8,986 bases of DNA, from contig JAKAPO010000075.1 in NCBI GenBank assembly GCA_021807065.1, positions 1-8,986 of the forward strand, read 5' to 3'. The stretch comes from a bacterium (GTDB taxonomy: Bacteria > Vulcanimicrobiota > Vulcanimicrobiia > Vulcanimicrobiales > Vulcanimicrobiaceae). Below are positions 1 through 5,513 of the stretch, one piece after another. The position numbers were made by a program, and so were the translations under genes. Under the pieces are notes generated by a model. The model was not told the DNA's origin and ran no database searches. It saw only the letters and a list, made by a program, of their open reading frames with translations. Each line of letters starts with the position of its first letter. Within the stretch, counting starts at the first letter, position 1.

Positions 1-148
1 AGAAGAGGCCGTCGCGCTCGGGCTTGAGCGTGCGGTAGTTGATGGTCTCGGGCTTCTTGACTTCGCCGAACGACCACGCGCGGATCTGCTCCGGTGACGC
101 GAGGCCGATACGCATTGCGTCGAAGTTGTTGACGTCGATGAGGTTCAC
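1..148 (-). CDS. rpoC: DNA-directed RNA polymerase subunit beta' (RpoC), N-terminal fragment
   Basis: Only the first 49 codons lie in the window; the gene runs off the left edge. RpoC is the largest catalytic subunit of RNA polymerase, and this segment leads into its zinc-binding, clamp-forming N-terminus. The translation begins V/M-N-L-I-D-V-N-N-F-D and continues with I-G-L-A-S-P-E-Q-I-R, then V-K-K-P-E-T-I-N-Y-R-T-L-K-P-E-R-D-G-L-F. This is the highly conserved RpoC opening, so the identity is secure. The start is GTG at 148-146; the only other in-frame initiator-like codon before the upstream stop (205-203) is a CTG. There is no strong Shine-Dalgarno sequence, only a GGGG about 9 nt upstream. 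Unusually, rpoB is not immediately upstream: a leader and promoter region and then a small membrane-protein gene lie there. Confidence 0.93.
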   Translation of the reverse strand, partial: MNLIDVNNFDAMRIGLASPEQIRAWSFGEVKKPETINYRTLKPERDGLF

Positions 149-231
149 GGGTAGCCCCGATAGGCGTCTCGCCGGCTTACGCAGGGAGCCACTCTCACGC
201 GGTCACGTAAGGCGTCCCACCGTCGCACTTG

Positions 232-254
232 GCGAGGGCGCGCTCCTCGCGCGC
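232..254 (-). other. Alternative hairpins at the 5' end of the predicted rpoC leader
   Basis: Two overlapping, mutually exclusive perfect hairpins can form. One pairs 238-243 with 249-254 (GCGCGC on both arms, 5-nt loop). The other pairs 232-237 with 245-250 (GCGAGG with CCTCGC, 7-nt loop). They begin at most a few nucleotides downstream of the predicted transcription start near 256. They could stabilise the 5' end or act as a switch. They could also be a by-product of the GC-rich sequence, and no known leader family was recognised. Confidence 0.25.
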
Positions 255-262
255 AGAGCGTT

Positions 263-292
263 AGTCTAGCACGACGGCCCCGCCCCAATCAA
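263..292 (-). promoter_or_regulatory. Putative sigma70-type promoter for rpoC
   Basis: Read on the minus strand, TTGATT (292-287) is followed after 18 nt by TAGACT (268-263). The -10 box is preceded by TGC, an extended -10 element. Each box matches 4 of 6 consensus bases. Transcription would start near position 256 and give a leader of about 108 nt before the rpoC GTG. The site lies in the only gap between rpoC and its upstream neighbour, where a dedicated promoter is needed because rpoB is absent. This is inferred from motif and position alone. Confidence 0.5.
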
Positions 293-304
293 GGCGCGGG
301 GCCG
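275..304 (-). terminator. GC-rich inverted repeat just after the holin-family gene; possible terminator
   Basis: A perfect 9-bp stem (275-283 with 296-304, CGGCCCCGC against GCGGGGCCG) encloses a 12-nt loop. It begins 12 nt beyond the stop codon of the minus-strand membrane-protein gene, which is where an intrinsic terminator would sit. No T-run follows on either strand, so termination is uncertain. The loop also contains the -35 box of the putative rpoC promoter, so this short stretch may end one transcript and start the next. Confidence 0.35.
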
Positions 305-315
305 CTGCGCTTCTT

Positions 316-690
316 CTACCTTGCTTTGGTCTCCGAGGGGTGCTTCCACATCTGCTGGATGATCGTGCCGACCACCATCATGATGGCAGCGGCGTAGGCG
401 TCGTCGATCCAAGCCTGCTGGCCCGTAGCCAGCTGGAAGTTCGGCGATACATGCGCCGTGATGACGAAGAGAATGTAGTTGATGATGATCCCGAAGAGTC
501 CGTGCGTAAACCAGTTGATCGGAAGAGCGATCAGGCGCAGCACGGGCCCGATCAGCGCGTTGACGATGCCGAAGATGACCGCCACGATGACGGCGGTTCC
601 GTAGCCGATCGTGTGATTGAACCCCGGCAGATACTTGGCGATCAAGTAGAGGACGACCGTGTTGACGATAAAGCGGAAGATATGGATCAT
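316..690 (-). CDS. Phage-holin IV superfamily (PF04020-like) four-helix membrane protein
   Basis: This 124-residue protein is almost entirely hydrophobic. It has four likely membrane helices at about residues 5-21, 31-55, 62-80 and 97-113, and a short charged C-terminal tail. The segment from the second to the third helix (A-L-I-G-P-V-L-R-L-I then L-P-I-N-W-F-T-H-G-L-F-G-I-I-I-N) matches the core pattern of the mycobacterial four-TM holin superfamily (PF04020, YvlD type). Length fits the family (about 110-130). Despite the name, most members are ordinary chromosomal inner-membrane proteins of unknown or envelope-stress-related function, and no phage genes are present here. The ATG at 690 is fixed by a perfect AGGAGG placed 5-6 nt upstream. 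The gene lies 53 nt downstream of a co-directional glycosyltransferase and may be transcribed with it. Confidence 0.88.
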   Translation of the reverse strand: MIHIFRFIVNTVVLYLIAKYLPGFNHTIGYGTAVIVAVIFGIVNALIGPVLRLIALPINWFTHGLFGIIINYILFVITAHVSPNFQLATGQQAWIDDAYAAAIMMVVGTIIQQMWKHPSETKAR

Positions 691-694
691 AAGT

Positions 695-700
695 CCTCCT
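695..700 (-). promoter_or_regulatory. Consensus Shine-Dalgarno (AGGAGG) for the holin-family gene
   Basis: On the minus strand AGGAGG is followed by ACTT and one further base context leading into ATG at 690-688, an ideal spacing. It is the only full-consensus ribosome binding site in the window, since most other genes here rely on overlap coupling. It therefore suggests strong or independent translation of this small membrane protein. A small hairpin (GGGCG 706-710 with CGCCC 715-719, 4-nt loop) lies just upstream of it. Confidence 0.8.
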
Positions 701-743
701 ATGAGGGGCGATGGCGCCCGCTTCCCTTAGGCCGGCACAGTTC

Positions 744-1628
744 CTATCTGACAGGCCCGAGCATCCGCCTGGCGGCTGGGTCTAGGGCCCTTCCCCGCCA
801 GCGCAGCTCGTAGTTGAGCCGGCGGATGAGATTGCGCGTCTTGACCGCCGGGGGCTGAGCTCGCCCGATGCGATCGGTGAGCGCGTGGAAGGGAGCGAGT
901 TCCCGGCGCAATTCCTCCACGGTGGCCCTCGCCACCGGCGGATGCGATCCGCGGAACCGCAGCAACCGATGGTAGACCGGCGCGAAGTAGCGCTCGATAT
1001 CGAATCCCGCTAGCTCCTCTTCGCGTAACACGTCTCCCGGGGCGCCGAGCGACGAATAGTGACGGCCCTTCTCCGCGTGACGACGTGGCTCGAGCGTATG
1101 CCCGTAATGCGCGTACACGTATGGAAGCGCCAGCCGTTCGCCTTCGACGCCCAGCAGACGCTCGTGCACGCTTCCCTCCCAGCGCGCCTGCGGCGTGAAC
1201 CGGAAGAACATCATGCGCCGCTCGATCGACGTGTACCAGTCAAAAGACTGGAAGAAGTGCCACGTATAGGCGTCGACGTATCCGACGCGCGGCGGAAGCT
1301 CATGCAAATGTGCGGCGATGCGCGCGACCTGCGGCCCGTGAACCTCGTCCGCGTCGATGAACGCGACCCACTCACCGGCGTCGTTTTGGGCGTGTAGACG
1401 CAAGCAGATGTTGCGCGCTTCGGCGAACGTCGAAAACGGCGAGCGATCTGCGATGATGCGCCCGTCTCGCCCGAAGCTGCTCTCTTGCAGCATTCTCCTG
1501 TGCGGCGATACGGCCGAAGCATTGTCGTTCACGATCAGACGCGTGACGGCGCCTTCGAGCGACGCGAGCATCGCAGCCAGGAACGGCTCTTCACGCGACC
1601 CAAGGATCAAATGCGCCGCGACCGCCAT
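744..1628 (-). CDS. Family 2 (GT-A fold) glycosyltransferase
   Basis: This 294-residue protein resembles soluble GT2 enzymes that transfer a sugar from a nucleotide-sugar donor. Visible landmarks are the N-terminal strand A-H-L-I-L-G-S-R-E-E-P-F-L, the nucleotide-binding region L-I-V-N-D-N-A-S (31-38), the metal-binding DxD-type motif F-I-D-A-D-E (90-95), and W-E-G-S-V-H-E (150-156). The last is typical of the acceptor or catalytic region of GT2 proteins. The C-terminal 100 residues are charged and helical, with no membrane segment, so the protein is probably cytoplasmic or peripheral at the membrane. The ATG at 1628 is preferred because GGAG sits 5 nt upstream. A longer frame reaches ATG 1736 but would overlap the divergent plus-strand gene by 56 bp and adds a non-conserved leader. 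Donor and acceptor sugars cannot be told from sequence. It diverges from a two-glycosyltransferase operon, so a shared glycan pathway is likely. Confidence 0.82.
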   Translation of the reverse strand: MAVAAHLILGSREEPFLAAMLASLEGAVTRLIVNDNASAVSPHRRMLQESSFGRDGRIIADRSPFSTFAEARNICLRLHAQNDAGEWVAFIDADEVHGPQVARIAAHLHELPPRVGYVDAYTWHFFQSFDWYTSIERRMMFFRFTPQARWEGSVHERLLGVEGERLALPYVYAHYGHTLEPRRHAEKGRHYSSLGAPGDVLREEELAGFDIERYFAPVYHRLLRFRGSHPPVARATVEELRRELAPFHALTDRIGRAQPPAVKTRNLIRRLNYELRWRGRALDPAARRMLGPVR

Positions 1629-1680
1629 ACGAACTCCATTCGCAGAGTAATCTCCTCGTTCATCTGCGAAAGGGTGCGTC

Positions 1681-2742
1681 GTGGACGCTGCAAGGCTACG
1701 ATTAGCGGTCGACGCGCGCGCCGCGGTTGAGGACACGCGCGGTATCGGACGCTACCTGCGCGCCCTGCTTCGCCGCCTCGTGGCGCGGGACGACGTTGAG
1801 GTCACGCTGGTCGTGGGCAGGCTCTCCACCTGGGGAATGCGCGCGGCGCTGGAACGCATCCTCAACAATCACCGCTTTAACGTCAGCCGCGGCGTGCCGC
1901 GCCATGCCGACGTCATGTGGCATCCCGCAAATGGAACGTTCTTCAAATCCACGCTTCCCGCCGTCGCGACGGTCCACGACGCCGTGCCGTTTCGCTATCC
2001 CCATGCCGACCGCAGGCACAGCCGCCGCGATCAAGAGCCGTTTCTTCGATCCGCCCAGACTGCGGCGCACGTCATCGCCGTCTCGAAGTTCGGCGCCGAC
2101 GAGATTCACGCGATGCTCGGCGTACCGCGAGAACGCATTACCGTGATCTATCATGGAGTCGCCCCGTCGTTCGTTCCGGGCGAATGCAGGCCGCCAGCAC
2201 CTTTAAAGGAAGGCGAATACTTCCTCTTCGTCGGCGATCCGATCGCAGAGCCGCGTAAGAATTTCGACATGCTCCTCCAAGCGCACGGTCTCGCCTGGCC
2301 GCAGCACGGCGGACCGCCGATCGCGGTCGCCGGCGCGCGCGCGCCGGAAGCTGCCGAAGTGATACACGCCGGAAACTTCGGAGATGATTTGTACTCCGAA
2401 ACCAACGATGCATTGCGCAACCTCTATCGTGGTGCGCTTGCGTTGGTCATGCCATCGTATCACGAAACGTTCGGCATGCCGATGCTCGAAGCGATGGCGT
2501 GCGGCACGCCGGTCGTCGCTTCTGCAACGAGTTGCCTTCCGGAAATTGCCGGCGACGCGGCGTTGTTTGCTCCGCCTCACGATCCGCAAGCATGGAGCGA
2601 ATCGCTGCTGCGGATTTCGAGCGACGGTGACGGACGCGCCTTGCTCATCGCCAAAGGTGTCGAACGCGCCCGCGCATTTCAATGGAAGCAGAGCACGCAG
2701 GCGCACCTCCAACTCTTTCGCGACGTCGCCGCTAAGGCGTGA
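1681..2742 (+). CDS. GT4-family (GT-B fold) glycosyltransferase, copy 1
   Basis: This 353-residue retaining glycosyltransferase has the two-domain GT-B layout. The N-terminal acceptor domain (about 1-165) carries R-L-A-V-D-A-R, the glycine-rich R-G-I-G-R-Y-L-R (20-27), A-T-V-H-D (96-100) and V-S-K-F. The C-terminal donor domain (about 180-350, Glycos_transf_1) carries the R-K pair (192-193) and the E-x7-E motif (E262, E270) in Y-H-E-T-F-G-M-P-M-L-E, followed by A-M-A-C-G-T-P-V-V-A. It probably adds a hexose or related sugar to a lipid-linked or envelope glycan; the exact substrate is unknown. The GTG start at 1681 is chosen because it immediately precedes the conserved first strand and has an AGGG-like Shine-Dalgarno 7-8 nt upstream. 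It is the first gene of a plus-strand operon and is clearly paralogous to the next gene. Only 52 bp separate it from the divergent GT2 gene, and no convincing promoter was picked out there. Confidence 0.88.
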   Translation: MDAARLRLAVDARAAVEDTRGIGRYLRALLRRLVARDDVEVTLVVGRLSTWGMRAALERILNNHRFNVSRGVPRHADVMWHPANGTFFKSTLPAVATVHDAVPFRYPHADRRHSRRDQEPFLRSAQTAAHVIAVSKFGADEIHAMLGVPRERITVIYHGVAPSFVPGECRPPAPLKEGEYFLFVGDPIAEPRKNFDMLLQAHGLAWPQHGGPPIAVAGARAPEAAEVIHAGNFGDDLYSETNDALRNLYRGALALVMPSYHETFGMPMLEAMACGTPVVASATSCLPEIAGDAALFAPPHDPQAWSESLLRISSDGDGRALLIAKGVERARAFQWKQSTQAHLQLFRDVAAKA

Positions 2743-2749
2743 TTGCCCG

Positions 2750-3775
2750 ATGCTGAAGGTGGGCGTCGATGCTTGGAATCTCCCGGGAGATCATCGCGGC
2801 ATCGGGCGCTACCTCCGCTCGGTTCTCCACGCGTGGTCGCAGCAGCAGCTCGCGGTCGACGTAACGCTCGTCATCCCCGAATGGCACACATGGATATCGC
2901 GGAACCGCTACCGCCGCGAGACCGATGGAGCGTACCCCGTCGTGTCGCGGCACTTCGTCGACCGCGCCGGCCTGGACGCACTCTGGTTTCCATTCAACGG
3001 ATGCAGCTGGACGCGCTTTGCCGTTCCCGCCGTTGCAACGCTCTGCGATGCATCGAACTTCGTCGTTCCCGGGTATGCGCCGCAGACACAGCGGAACTTC
3101 TTCACGGCCGCGCAGCGCTGCCGCGCCCTGATTACCCTGTCGAAGTTCTCCCAGGCCGAACTGGCTCGGGAGCTGCACGTCCCACCCGAACGCATCGCCG
3201 TAATTCCGCTCGGCGTTGCGCCGCCGCTTCCGCCGCAAAGGGTCCCTTCGGTCGAAGCACTCGGCGCGTTCGTGCTCTTCGTCGGTACTATGGAGAGGCG
3301 CAAAGGCATCGACATCCTCGCGCAGGCCATGGCCATCGTGCAGCGCAGCCGCCCGGATCTCACGCTCGTAGTCGCCGGCGAAGCGAACGCAAAGAGCGTC
3401 GAAGGAATCGCCGTCCGCATGCGAATACTCGGATTCGTCGACGATCGTACTCTTGCCGCGCTCTATCGCGCCTGCAAGCTCTTCGCATTTCCGTCCCGTT
3501 ACGAAGGGTTTGGTTTGCCCATTCTCGAGGCGATGAGCTACGGCGCGCCGGTCATCAGCTCTACGAGTTCTGCGCTGCCGGAAGCGGGCGGTGATGCCGC
3601 GCTCTACGTTCCGCCCGAAGATCCCGCTGCACTGGCGGCCGCCATCGGCCGCGTCGTTACTCAACCCGATCTTGCAGATGAGTTGCGCGCTCGCGGCCGC
3701 GCCCGCGCGGCGGGGATGACGTGGGAGAAGACCGCGCGCGCAACGCTCGACGTTTTGAAGGGCGTAGCGGCGTGA
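2750..3775 (+). CDS. GT4-family (GT-B fold) glycosyltransferase, copy 2
   Basis: This 341-residue protein is a paralogue of the preceding gene with the same domain order. It opens V-G-V-D-A-W, then R-G-I-G-R-Y-L-R (16-23), then the acceptor-domain segment V-P-A-V-A-T-L-C-D, L-S-K-F and P-P-E-R-I-A-V-I. The donor domain has G-T-M-E-R-R-K-G (179-186) and the E-x7-E motif (E252, E260) in Y-E-G-F-G-L-P-I-L-E. The His of the H-D pair seen in copy 1 (H99) is Cys here (C99-D100), so acceptor handling may differ. The ATG at 2750 lies 7 nt after the stop of copy 1. The open frame extends back to 2384, but that part is only an out-of-frame reading of copy 1. There is no clear Shine-Dalgarno sequence, so translation is probably coupled. 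The substrate is unknown, and a glycan or exopolysaccharide role is inferred from the neighbours. Confidence 0.88.
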   Translation: MLKVGVDAWNLPGDHRGIGRYLRSVLHAWSQQQLAVDVTLVIPEWHTWISRNRYRRETDGAYPVVSRHFVDRAGLDALWFPFNGCSWTRFAVPAVATLCDASNFVVPGYAPQTQRNFFTAAQRCRALITLSKFSQAELARELHVPPERIAVIPLGVAPPLPPQRVPSVEALGAFVLFVGTMERRKGIDILAQAMAIVQRSRPDLTLVVAGEANAKSVEGIAVRMRILGFVDDRTLAALYRACKLFAFPSRYEGFGLPILEAMSYGAPVISSTSSALPEAGGDAALYVPPEDPAALAAAIGRVVTQPDLADELRARGRARAAGMTWEKTARATLDVLKGVAA

Positions 3776-4221
3776 GCATTCGCATCGCAACCGGCATCGC
3801 TCTGCGCGAAGACCGCATCCTGCTCGTCGCATCGCGCTATGCGAATCATGCCGAGCCGCTGTGGACGCTACCCGGCGGCCGTCAAGAACCAGGCGAGCTT
3901 GCATGCGAGACACTCGTTCGCGAAGTACGTGAGGAGACGGGGCTCGATATTCGCATCGGAGACCTCGCCTACGCAAGCGAGAGCTACGACCGTGAGGTGC
4001 ACGTGTCGAACTTCACCTTCGCTATGTCCGCCGACGGCCAACCGTGTGCGCCCACGGGACGGGATCATATCGTCGACGCTGCATGGGTTCCGATTGCGGA
4101 GATCCGCGATCGCATCCGCGTCGCAGTCGTGCGCGAGCCGTTGCTCGCATATCTGAGCGGCTCGCAGAGACGGTACTTCGGATTTCATGAGGCGGGGGTA
4201 ACGATTCAATGGTTTTCCTGA
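3772..4221 (+). CDS. Nudix hydrolase
   Basis: This 149-residue protein is a single Nudix domain. Such enzymes use a divalent metal to hydrolyse nucleoside diphosphates linked to another moiety X. The box G-x5-E-x7-R-E-U-x-E-E-x-G-U is perfect: G36, E42, R50-E51, E54-E55, G57-L58. It is preceded by the usual L-W-T-L-P-G-G. Length fits the family (130-170). The GTG at 3772 is chosen because GTGA forms a 4-bp overlap with the TGA of the upstream glycosyltransferase and the protein then begins directly at the first strand (S-I-R-I-A-T-G-I-A-L). Longer readings in this frame are antiparallel noise from the glycosyltransferase gene. Placed after two glycosyltransferases, it may hydrolyse nucleotide sugars or act in housekeeping. 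The substrate cannot be read from the sequence. Confidence 0.9.
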   Translation: MSIRIATGIALREDRILLVASRYANHAEPLWTLPGGRQEPGELACETLVREVREETGLDIRIGDLAYASESYDREVHVSNFTFAMSADGQPCAPTGRDHIVDAAWVPIAEIRDRIRVAVVREPLLAYLSGSQRRYFGFHEAGVTIQWFS

Positions 4222-5336
4222 TTGCCACGCTGGTCGCGCATGTCAGCGTCGTCGATGGAAGAGCTGCCATCGTACGCGCGGGAGGCGGGGCAGTAGCCGC
4301 ACTTCGCAACGCGCCGTTGCTGGTCGGCGATACGCTCCTGACGCATCGCGGGTCGCGTGCCGAGATCCAATTCGACCCGAACGTCGCAGTTCGTCTGGAT
4401 CAATCGACGCGGGTTCAGATCATCGGTCTCGCATACGGCCGGCGTGAGGTTCGCGTGATCGCCGGTAGCGTTGCGGCAAGCATGCTGCGCGAAGACGACG
4501 CACCGAAGATCGACACCCCGCCCGTCGGCTTACAACCCGTCAAGCCCGGTCTCTATCGCGTGACGGTCACAGCCGGACAGGCTGACATCGACGTGCGGCG
4601 CGGAACGATGATGATTCGTACTCCCAACGGATCCCAGGTGCTTACGCCGGGCGAAACGGTCAGCGTAACCGGACCAAGTGCGCAGCCCGACCTTCATTAT
4701 GGTTCGCCGCAACCGTCCGACGCGTTCGACGCTTACAACGCGAGCCGCGATGCCGCGATTCTCGCCGCTCAACGGGAATGGCGCCTCCCCTCGTCGCTCG
4801 CCGGCTACGTGAATCTCCGCGAGTACGGATCGTGGATCACGCTCAAATCGTACGGTATCGCGTGGCGGCCGCGCGAGTATCCGGGCTGGGCGCCGTATCG
4901 GCTGGGGCGCTGGTTCTGGCGCAGCGGAACGGGCTGGGTCTGGATTCCCCGCGAGTCTTGGGGATGGCTTCCCTACCATTACGGGGCCTGGAAGTACGAC
5001 GTCAGACAGGGTTGGTGCTGGATCCCGCCGCGATCGCGGTTTCCGGCGTGGTCCGCGAGTACGGCTATCTTCTTTGCGTTGATCAGACACGGTCGTACGC
5101 AGAGCATAGGCTGGCTTCCGTTGGCGCCGGGTGAGCCGTTCCGCTCGACGCTGGGTTCCTATCGCAACGCGCGGTCGCCCGGCGCGATCACCCTCCTTGC
5201 GGTTGGAGATTTTTACGCGGGCCTCTTCTCCAAACTATCCGCGCCGCCGCCGAACCGCATCCCAGCCGGCGCTCGGCTCGAAGAACCTCCCTCGCCGCGC
5301 CGTTACCACAGCGTTCCATCGCCGAGCAGGATGTAA
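4209..5336 (+). CDS. FecR-domain / DUF6600-type tryptophan-rich envelope protein
   Basis: In this 375-residue protein, residues about 11-95 read as a FecR-like beta domain (V-S-V-V-D-G, L-L-V-G-D-T-L-L-T, G-S-R-A-E-I-Q-F-D, V-R-L-D-Q-S-T). A second beta segment follows (about 105-155: P-G-L-Y-R-V-T-V, G-S-Q-V-L-T-P-G-E). Next comes a tryptophan/tyrosine-rich repeat-like region (about 199-275: G-W-A-P-Y-R-L-G-R-W-F-W, G-W-V-W-I-P-R-E-S-W-G-W, P-Y-H-Y-G-A-W) typical of DUF6600 proteins. Here FecR marks a fold, not iron sensing. Relatives are usually exported, but this one has only a short hydrophobic start (residues 2-15) with no basic n-region. An in-frame TGA at 4188-4190 rules out a longer N-terminus. 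The ATG at 4209 overlaps the Nudix gene by 13 bp, with GGGGG about 10 nt upstream. The last 34 bp overlap the convergent small membrane-protein gene. Function is unknown; periplasmic or surface glycan association is inferred only. Confidence 0.83.
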   Translation: MVFLIATLVAHVSVVDGRAAIVRAGGGAVAALRNAPLLVGDTLLTHRGSRAEIQFDPNVAVRLDQSTRVQIIGLAYGRREVRVIAGSVAASMLREDDAPKIDTPPVGLQPVKPGLYRVTVTAGQADIDVRRGTMMIRTPNGSQVLTPGETVSVTGPSAQPDLHYGSPQPSDAFDAYNASRDAAILAAQREWRLPSSLAGYVNLREYGSWITLKSYGIAWRPREYPGWAPYRLGRWFWRSGTGWVWIPRESWGWLPYHYGAWKYDVRQGWCWIPPRSRFPAWSASTAIFFALIRHGRTQSIGWLPLAPGEPFRSTLGSYRNARSPGAITLLAVGDFYAGLFSKLSAPPPNRIPAGARLEEPPSPRRYHSVPSPSRM

Positions 5337-5500
5337 AGGAAGACGCCGATCGGCCACAGCAGGCAGACGAGCGCCCAAAGAATCTTCTTCCACGTCTGCA
5401 TGTCCTTGCGAACGACGAGGTTGATCCAAGCGAAGATCACCGCGATCGGATGAAGGATTACGGCAAGAATCAGCTCGATGACGAGTTTCACGTTGTACAT
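5303..5500 (-). CDS. Small two-helix membrane protein, PLDc_N-like
   Basis: This 65-residue protein has two predicted membrane helices (about 5-29 and 39-59) separated by a short basic loop R-K-D-M-Q-T-W-K-K. The second helix, W-A-L-V-C-L-L-W-P-I-G-V-F-L-Y-I-L-L-G, resembles the phospholipase-D N-terminal membrane module (PLDc_N, PF13396), which also occurs as a stand-alone small protein. No catalytic domain is attached. It starts 13 nt after the ABC exporter stop codon and is probably the last gene of that operon. ATG 5500 follows AAGGAA by almost no spacing; GTG at 5491, three codons in, would be better spaced, so the start is uncertain by 3 residues. Its 3' end overlaps the convergent FecR-like gene by 34 bp. 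Function is unknown, and a role as an accessory to the exporter is only a possibility. Confidence 0.72.
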   Translation of the reverse strand: MYNVKLVIELILAVILHPIAVIFAWINLVVRKDMQTWKKILWALVCLLWPIGVFLYILLGDGTLW

Positions 5501-5513
5501 TTCCTTATTACGA

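Noticed and set aside
39..269. 76-codon plus-strand open frame
   Set aside because: It is antisense to the rpoC start and its leader, Arg-rich and without a family match.
316..690. Prophage remnant suggested by the holin-family name
   Set aside because: PF04020-like proteins are common chromosomal membrane proteins, and there are no lysis, capsid, integrase or other phage genes nearby.
1629..1680. Divergent promoters between the GT2 and GT4 genes
   Set aside because: Promoters are expected near here, but no pair of -35 and -10 boxes with good spacing was convincing on either strand, so none was annotated.
1629..1736. 36-codon N-terminal extension of the GT2 gene to ATG 1736
   Set aside because: It would overlap the divergent GT4 start by 56 bp and is low-complexity. 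ATG 1628 has a GGAG at good spacing and starts at the conserved first strand.
2384..2749. 122-codon N-terminal extension of the second GT4 gene
   Set aside because: This stretch is an out-of-frame reading of the first GT4 gene; the conserved N-terminus starts at ATG 2750.
3721..3771. 17-codon N-terminal extension of the Nudix gene
   Set aside because: It is read out of frame from the glycosyltransferase gene. GTG 3772 gives the classic 4-bp overlap and a normal domain start.
2732..3976. 414-codon open frame on the minus strand
   Set aside because: It lies antisense to the second GT4 gene and the Nudix gene, which have clear family motifs. Its translation is Arg/Ala/Cys-rich with no recognisable fold, as expected from high-GC codon bias.
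5345..5354. 10-bp perfect palindrome GCCGATCGGC
   Set aside because: It has no loop, lies inside the small membrane-protein gene, and is expected by chance in GC-rich DNA.
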